From assembly GCF_003751305.1 (NCBI RefSeq), contig NZ_RJKV01000001.1:973586-1037585 (forward strand): DNA of 64,000 nt, written 5' to 3'. A program made the position numbers and the translations under genes. Under the pieces are notes generated by a model. The model searched no databases. It had not been told where the DNA came from and saw nothing but the letters and a program-made list of their open reading frames with translations. Numbering within the stretch: the first letter of the stretch is position 1; the number at the start of each line of letters is the position of its first letter. This document shows, piece by piece, positions 19,091 to 28,041 of the stretch. The DNA is from Stenotrophomonas rhizophila (GTDB taxonomy: Bacteria > Pseudomonadota > Gammaproteobacteria > Xanthomonadales > Xanthomonadaceae).

Positions 19091-20314
19091 ATGCATGTCA
19101 TGACTTCTTCCTCTTCCACCCCGCACCGTTTCACCCGACGGCTGGCCCTGGCCGGCGTGTCGATTCTTGCCGCCGCGGTGCTGACCGCCTGCAGCGGCAG
19201 CCATGCTGAAGAAGCCGGCATTCCGCCGCCGCCCTCGGTCAGTGCCGCCCCGGTCCTGGTCAAGCAGGTCAGCCAATGGGACGACTTCAGCGGCCGCGTC
19301 GAAGCGGTCGAAAGCGTTGAACTGCGCCCGCGTGTCTCCGGCTACATCGACAAGGTCAACTATGTCGAAGGCCAGGAGGTCAAGAAGGGCGATGTGCTGT
19401 TCACCATCGATGCCCGCAGCTACCGCGCCGAACTGGACCGCGCCACCGCCGAGCTCAACCGCGCGCGCACCCAGGCCCAGGTGAGCCGCAGCGAAGCCGA
19501 CCGTGCCCGCCGCCTCTCCGACCAGCAGGCGATCTCCACCGAGACCTGGGAACAGCGCCGTGCCGTGTCCGAGCAGGCCCTGGCGCAGGTGCAGGCCGCT
19601 CAGGCGGCTGTCGATGCGGCCCGCTTGAACATGGAGTTCACCCAGGTGCGCGCACCGATCAACGGCCGCGCCGGTCGCGCGATGGTGACCGCCGGCAACC
19701 TCGTCACCGCCGGCGACAGTGCCAGCGTGCTGACCACGCTGGTCTCGCTGGACAAGGTGCATGTGTACTTCGATGCCGATGAAGGCACCTTCCTGCGCTA
19801 CGCCCAGATGGCGCGCAAGGGTGAACGCCCGAGCGAGCGCGACAGCGAACTGCCGGTGAAGGTCGGCCTGTCCGGTGAGGAGGGCTTCCCGCACGAAGGC
19901 AAGGTCGACTTTCTGGACAACCAGGTGACCCGCAGCACCGGCACCATCCGCGTCCGCGCGCTGCTGGACAATGCCGACCGCGCCTTCACCCCGGGCCTGT
20001 TCGCCCGCGTGCAGCTGCTCGGCAGCGGCCAGTTCCAGGCCATGCTGATCGATGACAAGGCCGTGCTGACCGATCAGGACCGCAAGTTCGTTTACGTGGT
20101 CGACAAGGACAACAAGGCACAGCGCCGCGATATCGAACTCGGTCGCACGGCCGACGGCCTGCGCATTGTCGAGCAGGGCCTGAAGGCTGGTGACCGCGTG
20201 ATCATCGACGGCGTGCAGAAAGTCTTCATGCCCGGCATGCCGGTCCAGGCCAAGGCGGTTGCGATGCAGCCGGTTGCCGCACCGGTAGCCGCGCCGGCTG
20301 TTGCAAAGAATTGA
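19091..20314 (+). CDS. smeV: RND efflux periplasmic adaptor SmeV
   Basis: SmeV links the inner-membrane pump SmeW to the outer-membrane channel SmeX. The 407-residue lipoprotein has a signal ending AAAVLTAC (Cys34). It then shows the adaptor layout: lipoyl half-motif SVELRPRVSGYIDKVNYVEG, a coiled-coil hairpin (AELDRATAELNRARTQAQ), second lipoyl half VRAPINGRAGRAMVTAGNLV, and beta-barrel and membrane-proximal domains (RVRALLDNADRAFTPGLFA, GLKAGDRVIIDGVQKV). It is MexE-like. ATG 19091 or 19100 could be the start. Two SMAG repeats separate it from smeW. Confidence 0.93.
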   Translation: MHVMTSSSSTPHRFTRRLALAGVSILAAAVLTACSGSHAEEAGIPPPPSVSAAPVLVKQVSQWDDFSGRVEAVESVELRPRVSGYIDKVNYVEGQEVKKGDVLFTIDARSYRAELDRATAELNRARTQAQVSRSEADRARRLSDQQAISTETWEQRRAVSEQALAQVQAAQAAVDAARLNMEFTQVRAPINGRAGRAMVTAGNLVTAGDSASVLTTLVSLDKVHVYFDADEGTFLRYAQMARKGERPSERDSELPVKVGLSGEEGFPHEGKVDFLDNQVTRSTGTIRVRALLDNADRAFTPGLFARVQLLGSGQFQAMLIDDKAVLTDQDRKFVYVVDKDNKAQRRDIELGRTADGLRIVEQGLKAGDRVIIDGVQKVFMPGMPVQAKAVAMQPVAAPVAAPAVAKN

Positions 20315-20320
20315 AGGGCT

Positions 20321-20370
20321 GCCGACTGACCGTCGGTTCTACATAGCAGCCGACCAACGGTCGGCTCTAC
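20321..20370 (-). repeat. Tandem SMAG repeats between smeV and smeW
   Basis: Two same-direction minus-strand units, at 20321-20342 and 20349-20370, are separated by ATAGCA. Each reads on the minus strand GTAG followed by a GCCGACC-type stem. They lie inside the operon, so the message carries two stable hairpins between the adaptor and pump genes. Confidence 0.8.
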
Positions 20371-20474
20371 CGTGACTGCCATCGCCCCGTGCAGGGGAAC
20401 CCGCCACCGCTGTCGCCTGCGACAGCGGCCGGGGTCGTGCACGCCGGCGCTGGTGAAACCCCAGGAATCCACCC

Positions 20475-23400
20475 ATGGACTTTTCCCGTTTTTTCATTGA
20501 CAGGCCGATCTTCGCGGCGGTGCTGTCGATCGTGATCTTCGCCGCCGGCCTGATCGCGATTCCCATGCTGCCGATCAGCGAGTACCCCGAAGTGGTGCCG
20601 CCCTCGGTGGTGGTGCGCACGGTGTACCCGGGCGCCAACCCCAAGGTGATTGCTGAAACCGTGGCCACACCACTGGAAGAAGCGATCAACGGCGTGGAGG
20701 ACATGATGTACATCAAGTCCGTCGCCGGCTCCGACGGCGTGCTGCAGATGACCGTGACCTTCCGCCCGGGCACCGACCCGGACGAAGCCGCGGTCAAGGT
20801 GCAGAACCGTGTGGCCCAGGCGCAGGCGCGCCTGCCTGAAGACGTGCGCCGCCAGGGTGTGTCCACCCAGAAGCAGTCGCCGACCTTCCTGATGGTGGTT
20901 CACCTGACCTCGCCGGACGGCAAGTACGACTCGCTGTACCTGCGCAACTACGCGCGCCTGCACGTCAAGGATTCCCTGGCACGCCTGCAGGGCGTCGGCG
21001 ATGCACAGATGTTCGGTGGCGGTGACTACGCGATGCGTGCGTGGCTGGACCCGGACAAGATCGCCGCCCGTGGCCTGACCGCCAGCGACGTGGTGCGCGC
21101 GATGCGCGAGCAGAACGTGCAGGTCTCGGCCGGCCAGCTCGGCGCCGAACCGATGCCGAGCAGCGACTTCCTGACCCTGATCAACGCCCAGGGTCGCCTG
21201 CGCAGCGAGCAGGAGTTCCGCGACATCGTGCTCAAGGCCGGTGACGACGGTGAAGTGGTGCGCCTGTCCGATGTCGCCCGCCTGGAACTGGGCGCCGGTG
21301 ACTACACGCTGCGCTCGCAGCTGGACGGCAAGAACGCGGTCGGCATCGGTATCTTCCAGGCCCCGGGTGCCAACGCGCTGGAGATCCGTGACTCGGTGAT
21401 CCATACGATGGACGAGCTGACCAAGCAGTTCCCGGCCGGCGTGAAGTACGAAGCGGTGTATGACACCACCATCTTCGTGCGTGACTCGGTCAAGGCCGTG
21501 GTTTCCACGCTGCTGGAAGCGATCGCGCTGGTGGTGCTGGTGGTGATCCTGTTCCTGCAGACCTGGCGCGCCTCGATCATTCCGTTGATCGCCGTGCCGG
21601 TGTCCATCGTGGGTACGTTCGCGGCGCTGTACGTGCTGGGCTTCTCGATCAACACCTTGACCCTGTTCGGGCTGGTGCTGGCGATCGGCATCGTGGTCGA
21701 TGACGCGATCGTGGTGGTGGAGAACGTCGAGCGCAACATCGAAGAAGGCCTGACCCCGCTGGCCGCTGCGCACCAGGCGATGCGTGAAGTGTCCGGGCCG
21801 ATCGTGGCGATCGCGCTGGTGCTGTGCGCGGTGTTCGTGCCGATGGCGTTCCTGTCGGGCGTGACCGGTGCGTTCTACAAGCAGTTCGCCGTCACCATCG
21901 CGATCTCGACCGTGATCTCGGCGATCAACTCGCTGACCCTGTCGCCGGCGCTGGCCGCACGCCTGCTCAAGCCGCACGGTGCACCGAAGGATGGCCTGAC
22001 CCGTCTGATCGATCGTCTGTTCGGCTGGATCTTCCGTCCGTTCAACCGCTTCTTCAAGACCAGCTCGGAGAAGTACCACGGTTCGGTCGGCCGCCTGCTG
22101 GGCCGCCGTGGCCTGGTGTTCGTGGTCTACGCGGGCCTGCTGCTGGCCACCGGTCTGATGTTCAAGGCGGTGCCGGCCGGCTTCATCCCGACCCAGGACA
22201 AGCTGTACCTGATCGCCGGTGTGAAGCTGCCGGAAGGCTCCTCGATCGCACGGACCGACGCCATGCTGGCCAAGGTCGCCGAGATCGCGCGCAACACCGA
22301 TGGCGTGGCGCACACGATCCAGTTCCCGGGTCTGAACGCGCTGCAGTTCACCAATACACCCAACACCGGTGTGGCGTTTGTTCCGCTCAAGCCGTTCAGT
22401 GAACGCAAGGGCCGCACCGCCGCGCAGATCAATGCCGAGATCAACGCCAAGATCGCCGGGCTGCAGGAGGGCTTCGCGTTCTCCATGATGCCGCCGCCGA
22501 TCCTCGGCCTGGGCAACGGCAATGGCTACCAGATGTTCATCCAGGACCGTGGCAACCTCGGTTACGGCGCACTGCAGACCGCGGTGAGCACGATGCAGGG
22601 TGCCGTCGCGCAGACCCCGGGCATGGCGTTCCCGATCACCAGTTACCAGGCCAACGTGCCGCAGCTGGATGCCGAAGTGGACCGCGTCAAGGCCAAGGCC
22701 CAGGGCGTGGAACTGACCGAGTTGTTCGACACCCTGCAGACTTACCTGGGCTCGTCGTACGTAAATGACTTCAACCAGTTCGGTCGTACCTGGCAGGTGA
22801 TTGCCCAGGCCGACGGCCAGTTCCGTGACAGCGTGGAAGACATCGGTCGCCTGCGTACCCGCAACAACCGTGGCGAGATGGTGCCGATCGGCTCGATGGT
22901 CACCGTGAAGGAAACCTACGGTCCGGATCCGGTGCTGCGCTTCAACGGTTACCCGGCGGCCGATCTGGCCGGCGAAGCCGACCCGCGCATGCTGTCCTCG
23001 GCCGAGGCCATGGCCAAGCTGACCGAGATCGCCGGGCAGGTGCTGCCGGTGGGCATGCAGACCGAGTGGACCGACCTGAGCTACCAGCAGGCCACCCAGG
23101 GCAAGGCCGCCTTCATCGTGTTCCCGGTAGCGATCCTGCTGGCGTTCCTGGTGCTGGCTGCGCTGTATGAAAGCTGGTCGCTGCCGCTGGCGGTGATCCT
23201 GATTGTCCCCATGACCCTGCTGTCTGCGTTGTTCGGCGTATGGATGACGGGCGGTGACAACAACGTGTTCGTGCAGGTCGGCCTGGTGGTGCTGATGGGC
23301 CTGGCATGCAAGAACGCCATCCTGATCGTCGAGTTCGCCCGAGAACTGGAAATGGGCGGCAAGGGCATCGTGGAGGCTGCACTGGAAGCGTGCCGCCTGC

Positions 23401-23645
23401 GTCTGCGCCCGATCGTGATGACCTCCATCGCGTTCATCGCCGGCACCATCCCGCTGGTGATCTCGCATGGCGCCGGTGCGGAAGTCCGCTCGGTGACCGG
23501 TATCACGGTGTTCGCCGGCATGTTGGGCGTCACCCTGTTCGGCCTGTTCCTGACCCCGGTGTTCTACGTGGCCCTGCGCAAGTTCGTCAGCCGCAATGGC
23601 GGCGGGCAGCTGGTGACCCACGGCGAACCGACCATCCACCACTGA
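20475..23645 (+). CDS. smeW: RND multidrug efflux transporter SmeW
   Basis: This is a 1056-residue inner-membrane proton-drug antiporter of the HAE1 family. The start is characteristic (MDFSRFFIDRPIFAAVLSIV). The proton-relay aspartates are present as Asp409-Asp410 in IVVDDAIVVVENVER, and the porter-domain pattern and second membrane half (LAALYESWSLPLAVILIVP, VLMGLACKNAILIVEFARE) are complete. It is MexF-like, and pumps of this type export chloramphenicol, quinolones and related compounds. There is no frameshift or truncation. Confidence 0.96.
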   Translation: MDFSRFFIDRPIFAAVLSIVIFAAGLIAIPMLPISEYPEVVPPSVVVRTVYPGANPKVIAETVATPLEEAINGVEDMMYIKSVAGSDGVLQMTVTFRPGTDPDEAAVKVQNRVAQAQARLPEDVRRQGVSTQKQSPTFLMVVHLTSPDGKYDSLYLRNYARLHVKDSLARLQGVGDAQMFGGGDYAMRAWLDPDKIAARGLTASDVVRAMREQNVQVSAGQLGAEPMPSSDFLTLINAQGRLRSEQEFRDIVLKAGDDGEVVRLSDVARLELGAGDYTLRSQLDGKNAVGIGIFQAPGANALEIRDSVIHTMDELTKQFPAGVKYEAVYDTTIFVRDSVKAVVSTLLEAIALVVLVVILFLQTWRASIIPLIAVPVSIVGTFAALYVLGFSINTLTLFGLVLAIGIVVDDAIVVVENVERNIEEGLTPLAAAHQAMREVSGPIVAIALVLCAVFVPMAFLSGVTGAFYKQFAVTIAISTVISAINSLTLSPALAARLLKPHGAPKDGLTRLIDRLFGWIFRPFNRFFKTSSEKYHGSVGRLLGRRGLVFVVYAGLLLATGLMFKAVPAGFIPTQDKLYLIAGVKLPEGSSIARTDAMLAKVAEIARNTDGVAHTIQFPGLNALQFTNTPNTGVAFVPLKPFSERKGRTAAQINAEINAKIAGLQEGFAFSMMPPPILGLGNGNGYQMFIQDRGNLGYGALQTAVSTMQGAVAQTPGMAFPITSYQANVPQLDAEVDRVKAKAQGVELTELFDTLQTYLGSSYVNDFNQFGRTWQVIAQADGQFRDSVEDIGRLRTRNNRGEMVPIGSMVTVKETYGPDPVLRFNGYPAADLAGEADPRMLSSAEAMAKLTEIAGQVLPVGMQTEWTDLSYQQATQGKAAFIVFPVAILLAFLVLAALYESWSLPLAVILIVPMTLLSALFGVWMTGGDNNVFVQVGLVVLMGLACKNAILIVEFARELEMGGKGIVEAALEACRLRLRPIVMTSIAFIAGTIPLVISHGAGAEVRSVTGITVFAGMLGVTLFGLFLTPVFYVALRKFVSRNGGGQLVTHGEPTIHH

Positions 23646-23670
23646 TTCCTTCCCCCGCGAGGTTTTTCCT

Positions 23671-24408
23671 ATGAATACCGCTACCCAAAAGATCGCCCTG
23701 GTCACCGGTGCCACCCGCGGCATCGGCCTGGAAACCGTCCGTCAGCTGGCCCAGGCCGGCGTGCATACGCTGCTGGCCGGGCGCAAGCGCGACGTCGCCG
23801 TGGACGAGGCGCTGAAGCTGCAGGCCGAGGGTCTGCCGGTGGAAGCGATCCAGCTCGACGTCGGTGATGCCGCCAGCATCGCCGCCGCCGTGCAGACCGT
23901 GACCGAGCGTCATGGCCGTCTGGACATCCTGGTCAACAACGCCGGCATCCTGCTCGACGACATCAAGCTGGCCCCCTCGGCGCAGACCCTGCAGACCTGG
24001 CGCGATACCTTCGACACCAACGTGTTCGCGGTGATCGCTGTCACCCAGGCGTTCCTGCCGCTGCTCAACGCCTCGCCGGCTGGCCGCATCGTCAACGTGT
24101 CCAGCATCCTGGGCTCGCTGACCCTGCACAGCCAGCCGGGCTCGCCGATCTACGGCTTCGCGGTGCCGGCCTACAACGCCTCCAAGAGCGCGGTGAATGC
24201 CTGGACCGTGCAGCTGGCCTATGAGCTGCGCGAGAGCACCACCAAGGTCAACACCGTGCATCCGGGCTACGTCAAAACCGACATGAACGGTGGCGAGGGT
24301 GAGATCGAAATCAGCGAAGGCGCGCGTTCCAGCGTCGGCATGGCACTGATCGATGCCGATGGCCCGAACGGCAGCTTCACCTACCTCGGCGAGGTGCTGC
24401 CATGGTGA
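23671..24408 (+). CDS. smeU2: Short-chain dehydrogenase SmeU2
   Basis: The 245-residue protein is a complete classical short-chain dehydrogenase. It has the cofactor motif LVTGATRGIG near residue 10, NNAG (LDILVNNAGIL), the catalytic Ser in VNVSSILGSL and the YNASKSAVNAW active-site YxxxK. Such enzymes reduce carbonyls using NAD(P)H; the substrate is unknown. It is the second dehydrogenase of the operon, between pump and channel. Its 3' end overlaps the smeX start by seven bases. Confidence 0.94.
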   Translation: MNTATQKIALVTGATRGIGLETVRQLAQAGVHTLLAGRKRDVAVDEALKLQAEGLPVEAIQLDVGDAASIAAAVQTVTERHGRLDILVNNAGILLDDIKLAPSAQTLQTWRDTFDTNVFAVIAVTQAFLPLLNASPAGRIVNVSSILGSLTLHSQPGSPIYGFAVPAYNASKSAVNAWTVQLAYELRESTTKVNTVHPGYVKTDMNGGEGEIEISEGARSSVGMALIDADGPNGSFTYLGEVLPW

Positions 24409-25832
24409 TCCGCCTGTTGACCGCGGCCGTGACCAGCGCGCTGCTGGCCGGCTGCGTCAGCGTCGGCCCCAACTACCAGGCGCCGCCGGCCGAGCCGGTG
24501 ACCCTGCAGGGCGCCGCCGCGCCGGTGTTCACCACCACCTCGCCGGTGGCGAGCTGGTGGGCCCAGTTCGACGACCCGGTGCTGGAGCAGCTGGTGCACG
24601 AAGCACTGGGCACCAACCTGGACCTGCGCATCGCGATGTCGCGCGTGCGCGAGGCCCGCGCGGTGTTTGTCGAGCAGCGCCTGGACCAGTTGCCCCACGT
24701 GACCAGCGGCGGCAGCTACGACCGTCGCAAGCAGCCCGATGCAACGGTGGGTGGCGAGCGTGTCTTCAGCGAAAGCTATCAGCTCGGCTTCGATGCCGGC
24801 TGGGAACTGGATCTGTTCGGCCGCCAGCGCCGTGCCGCCGAAGCAGCGCGCGCGGACCTGGGCGCCGAGCAGGACAACCTCGCCGATGCACAGGTCACCG
24901 TCGCCGCCGAAGTGGCCCGCAACTACTTCGAACTGCGTGGTACCCAGAAGCGCATCGCGGTGGCAAAACGCACGCTGGTCAACCTGCGCGACACTCAGAA
25001 ACTCACCGAAACCCGGTGGGAACTGGGCGCCGGCAGCGAACTGGATGTGCAGAGCAGCCGCGCGCGTCTGAAGGCGATCGAGGCCGACATCCCGCTGCTG
25101 GAAGTGGCCGAAGTGCAGTCGCGTCATCGCTTGGCGGTGCTGCTGGGCCAGCGCCCGGATGCACTGGACAGCCTGCTGCAGCCGCGCGAGATGCGGCCGT
25201 ACGCCAAGGCGTTGCCGCTCGGTGACACCACCGATCTGCTGCGTCAGCGCGCCGATGTGCGCGTGGCCGAGCGTCGGCTGGCTGCGGCGACCGCGCGCGT
25301 TGGCGTGGCCACGGCTGACCTGTTCCCACGGATCAGTCTGAGCGGGTTTGTCGGGTTCCTGTCCGGTGATGCCAGTGGCCTGGTCAACGGCAGCAACAAG
25401 GCATGGTCGGTCACCCCGTCGATCAGCTGGGCCGCGTTCGATTTCGGCACGGTGAAAGCCCGGTTGCGCGCGAGCAAGGCGCAGGCCGACGGTGCCGCGG
25501 CCGAGTACGAAAAGGCCGTGCTGCTGGCACTGGAAGACACCGAGAACGCACTGACGCGTTACGCCAAGCAGCAGGCCCGCCTGGCGATCGTCGCCGAGCA
25601 GGCCCAGGCGGCAGGGCGCGCCGAGGAGTTGGCGCAGATCCGCTTCCGCGAGGGCTCGGAAGACTTCCTGACCCTGTTGGACGCACAGCGCACGCAGCTG
25701 GCTGCAAATGATGCGCTCGCCGAGGCCGAATCCACGGTCAACGTCAGCGTGGTCGGTGTGTACAAGGCCTTGGGTGGTTGGGGCCAGCAGCAGGATGCGG
25801 CCAACACCCCGGTCGCTGTCACGCAACGCTGA
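24402..25832 (+). CDS. smeX: Outer-membrane efflux channel SmeX
   Basis: The 476-residue NodT/TolC-family lipoprotein has a signal ending ALLAGC (Cys18) followed by VSVGPNYQAPPAEPV, the standard NodT start. Two long repeated coiled-coil helices follow (LDLRIAMSRVREARAVFVEQ, RLAAATARVGVATADLFPRI). It forms the trimeric outer-membrane duct for SmeVW. The start overlaps smeU2 and ends the operon. A hairpin 56 bases after the stop may mark the end of transcription. Confidence 0.95.
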   Translation: MVIRLLTAAVTSALLAGCVSVGPNYQAPPAEPVTLQGAAAPVFTTTSPVASWWAQFDDPVLEQLVHEALGTNLDLRIAMSRVREARAVFVEQRLDQLPHVTSGGSYDRRKQPDATVGGERVFSESYQLGFDAGWELDLFGRQRRAAEAARADLGAEQDNLADAQVTVAAEVARNYFELRGTQKRIAVAKRTLVNLRDTQKLTETRWELGAGSELDVQSSRARLKAIEADIPLLEVAEVQSRHRLAVLLGQRPDALDSLLQPREMRPYAKALPLGDTTDLLRQRADVRVAERRLAAATARVGVATADLFPRISLSGFVGFLSGDASGLVNGSNKAWSVTPSISWAAFDFGTVKARLRASKAQADGAAAEYEKAVLLALEDTENALTRYAKQQARLAIVAEQAQAAGRAEELAQIRFREGSEDFLTLLDAQRTQLAANDALAEAESTVNVSVVGVYKALGGWGQQQDAANTPVAVTQR

Positions 25833-25882
25833 CCGGCGCGTGGGTCAGGGGGCGGCGAGGGCGCCGTCCCGACAGCAAGAAA

Positions 25883-25934
25883 GGCAACAGCCGTCACATC
25901 CGCTGCGCAGTGCGTCGCGGTTGACGGCTTTGCC
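25883..25934 (+). terminator. Imperfect hairpin after smeX
   Basis: AGCCGTCA (25889-25896) pairs with TGACGGCT (25922-25929), enclosing a second stem CCGC/GCGG (25900-25903, 25917-25920). Only TTT follows, so it may be a weak terminator or an mRNA end-stabilising structure. Confidence 0.4.
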
Positions 25935-25992
25935 TCTGCACGGTTTCTGCGCACGGTGCTAAAAGCGTGGGTCGTTTTCTGGAGTGGCCCGC

Positions 25993-26265
25993 ATGCAACC
26001 CAATCCGTGGCGTTCTGTCCGCCTGCATCTGCACGACCCGGGACCTGCATCCGGCGCGGGACTTTCCCGTGGCGTGATCGCGCTGTTGGTGGTGGCGATT
26101 CTTGCGGTGGTCACGGGATTCTGTTGCCTGACCGAAGGTCTGTTCGAGATCGGCCTGATCGCCACCGGTGTGTTCATCGCCATCGGCGCGCGGATCTGCC
26201 AGGCACGTGAGCAGCACCAAGCGCTGTACCGGCTGCTGCAGCAGATCGATGAGCGGCAGACGTGA
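25993..26265 (+). CDS. Small two-helix membrane protein
   Basis: The 90-residue protein has two hydrophobic segments, VIALLVVAILAVVTGFCCL and EIGLIATGVFIAIGARI, and a polar C-terminus (REQHQALYRLLQQIDERQ) that may form a short helix. No family was recognised. ATG 25993 has GGAG nine bases upstream; a GTG three codons earlier is less likely. It is separate from the smeVWX operon by 160 bases. Confidence 0.75.
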   Translation: MQPNPWRSVRLHLHDPGPASGAGLSRGVIALLVVAILAVVTGFCCLTEGLFEIGLIATGVFIAIGARICQAREQHQALYRLLQQIDERQT

Positions 26266-26346
26266 TGCGGTGATGGACGCGCATGGCCGCCGGGCGGCCA
26301 TGCTGAAGCCGATGGACGGTGCTGTGACCGCCCATCGCGCGTTTCC

Positions 26347-27219
26347 TTACTTGCCCGTCGTCGTGCCCGCGGGGAACCGGAGTTCCGCCTGCACCGGGTA
26401 ATGATCCGACGGCAATACGCCACCGGGCTTCTGGTCCAGCGTGCTGAAGCTGTCCACGCTGAAGCCGCGCACCAGGATCCAGTCCAGCTCCACCGTGGGC
26501 TTGCCGGTGAAATCATGGAAGGTCAGGCGCGGGCCATCGACCTTGCCAGCGAGTTTGCGAGCATCGCCCAACGCGGCGGTAAAGGCTGTGTAGGTGTCGC
26601 TGCCCGGCTCGCTATTGAAATCGCCGGTCACGACCACCGGGATGTCCTTGGGCAGTGCAGCCAGACGGGAGACGATCAGCTTGGCACCGAGCACGCGGCG
26701 TGGCTCATCCTCATCGCGGTAGGGCAGGTGGGTGTTGAACAGATAGAAACGCTGGCCGTCGGCCTGACGCTGGAACAGCGCCCAGGTCACCATGCGCGGG
26801 AACAGGTTGCCCCAGGTGATGCTGCCCGGCACGTCCGGTGTATCGGAGAGCCAGAAGTCGCCTGATTCGATCACCTTCAGGCGCGTCTTGTCGTACAGCA
26901 CGCCCATGTGTTCATCGCCACTGCCGCCGCGCCGGTCCCTGCCGAACAGGGTATAGCCGGGCAGGTGCGAGACCAGATAGTCGCCCTGTTTTTTGACCAG
27001 TTCCTGGGTGCCGATGACCTCGGGCTTCTGCTCGCGGATCAGCGTGACCATCGCATCGCGGCGGTCTTCCCAGCGCTTGCCCGGATCGGTGTCGGCCGGT
27101 GTGCGTACGTTGAACGACATCACCTTCAACGCATCCGGTGCCTGCGCCCAGGCGCTGCCCAGCGGGGCGGCGAGCATCATCAGGGCCAGCAGCGCGGGCC
27201 GATGGAAACGAGACAGCAT
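26347..27219 (-). CDS. Exported endonuclease/exonuclease/phosphatase-family protein
   Basis: The 290-residue protein has a signal peptide (LLALMMLAAPLGSAWAQ) and the full EEP fold: LKVMSFNVRTPADTD, VIGTQELVKKQGDY (metal Glu), FLFNTHLPYRDEDEP-like segment FNTHLPYRD, VVTGDFNSEPGSDTY and LPSDHYPVQAELRF (catalytic His). EEP enzymes cleave phosphodiester or phosphomonoester bonds in nucleic acids, lipids or sugar phosphates. The export signal argues for an extracellular or periplasmic substrate. ATG 27219 follows GGAGGGATTCCAC, a strong ribosome site. Confidence 0.92.
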   Translation of the reverse strand: MLSRFHRPALLALMMLAAPLGSAWAQAPDALKVMSFNVRTPADTDPGKRWEDRRDAMVTLIREQKPEVIGTQELVKKQGDYLVSHLPGYTLFGRDRRGGSGDEHMGVLYDKTRLKVIESGDFWLSDTPDVPGSITWGNLFPRMVTWALFQRQADGQRFYLFNTHLPYRDEDEPRRVLGAKLIVSRLAALPKDIPVVVTGDFNSEPGSDTYTAFTAALGDARKLAGKVDGPRLTFHDFTGKPTVELDWILVRGFSVDSFSTLDQKPGGVLPSDHYPVQAELRFPAGTTTGK

Positions 27220-27317
27220 GTGGAATCCCTCCATTCCATGAAAACGTTCCCAAAGGGTCGCATGGAAGGGCGGGGGAAGGATATGCGGGACATGGCGGTT
27301 GGTCGGCAGTGGCGCCC

Positions 27318-27986
27318 TCAGCTCGAGAGCAGGATCACGCCGATCGTCATGTTGATCGCAGCGCCGAGTACCAGTACCCACAGGGTGGAGAGGATCGTGT
27401 TGAGCCACGAGCGCTGCAGCGCGACTTTCAGCCACCCGGCCTGGACCACCGCATACCACAGCGCGGCAAGCACGCCGACCGCGATGCCCAGCGTGGTCGA
27501 CAGCTGGCCCGGCAGCCGCACGAACACCATGCTGGTGGACAGGGCCACCGCGAACGGTGCGGTCAGGTAGCACTGCATGAAAAACGGACGGCGCAGCGAC
27601 TCGCGGGTCATCGGCACGTGCTTGCGCCGCAGCAGGTGCGTGGTGGTCACCAGCGGCCAGATCGCGAAGGTGATCGAGCGGTACAGCAGCAGGCTCTCTT
27701 CATTGCCGAAGATCGAGCGCGACAGTGCCCCGGTGCCAACCACCTGCTGGTGCAGCATCAGCTCCACCCCGTGCGCGACCAGCACCGCCAGCATCAGGAA
27801 CATCGGCGGGCTGATCGCGTCGTCGAACTGGCGCTCCAGCTTTTCCTTCAGCTCGGTATCCACGTACTGGGCCATCCGACGCGGAGACACGATCACGCGG
27901 TACAGCGTGCGTGGGAAAAACAGGAACCAGGTGCACAGCTCGTAGAGGAACTCTTCCAGCGACCGTAGCAGTTTGAGGAAGTCCAT
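27318..27986 (-). CDS. Multi-pass membrane protein of unknown function
   Basis: The 222-residue protein has five or so hydrophobic segments (FLMLAVLVAHGVELML, LYRSITFAIWPLVTTTHLL, CYLTAPFAVALSTSMVFV, LGIAVGVLAALWYAVVQ, LSTLWVLVLGAAINMTIGVI) after an amphipathic N-terminus (LLRSLEEFLYELCTWFLFFP). I do not recognise the family; the layout loosely resembles Yip1-type membrane proteins. It is a monocistronic-looking gene upstream of the EEP gene on the same strand. Confidence 0.82.
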   Translation of the reverse strand: MDFLKLLRSLEEFLYELCTWFLFFPRTLYRVIVSPRRMAQYVDTELKEKLERQFDDAISPPMFLMLAVLVAHGVELMLHQQVVGTGALSRSIFGNEESLLLYRSITFAIWPLVTTTHLLRRKHVPMTRESLRRPFFMQCYLTAPFAVALSTSMVFVRLPGQLSTTLGIAVGVLAALWYAVVQAGWLKVALQRSWLNTILSTLWVLVLGAAINMTIGVILLSS

Positions 27987-28041
27987 CCCGGGGTCCTTGC
28001 GAGGGGGAAGCCAGCACCGCCGAGGATACCCGGGACAGGGC

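Noticed and set aside
20367-23723. An 1118-codon minus-strand frame opposite smeW
   Set aside because: Full overlap with the intact pump gene, and a His/Arg/Gln-rich low-complexity product typical of antisense translation.
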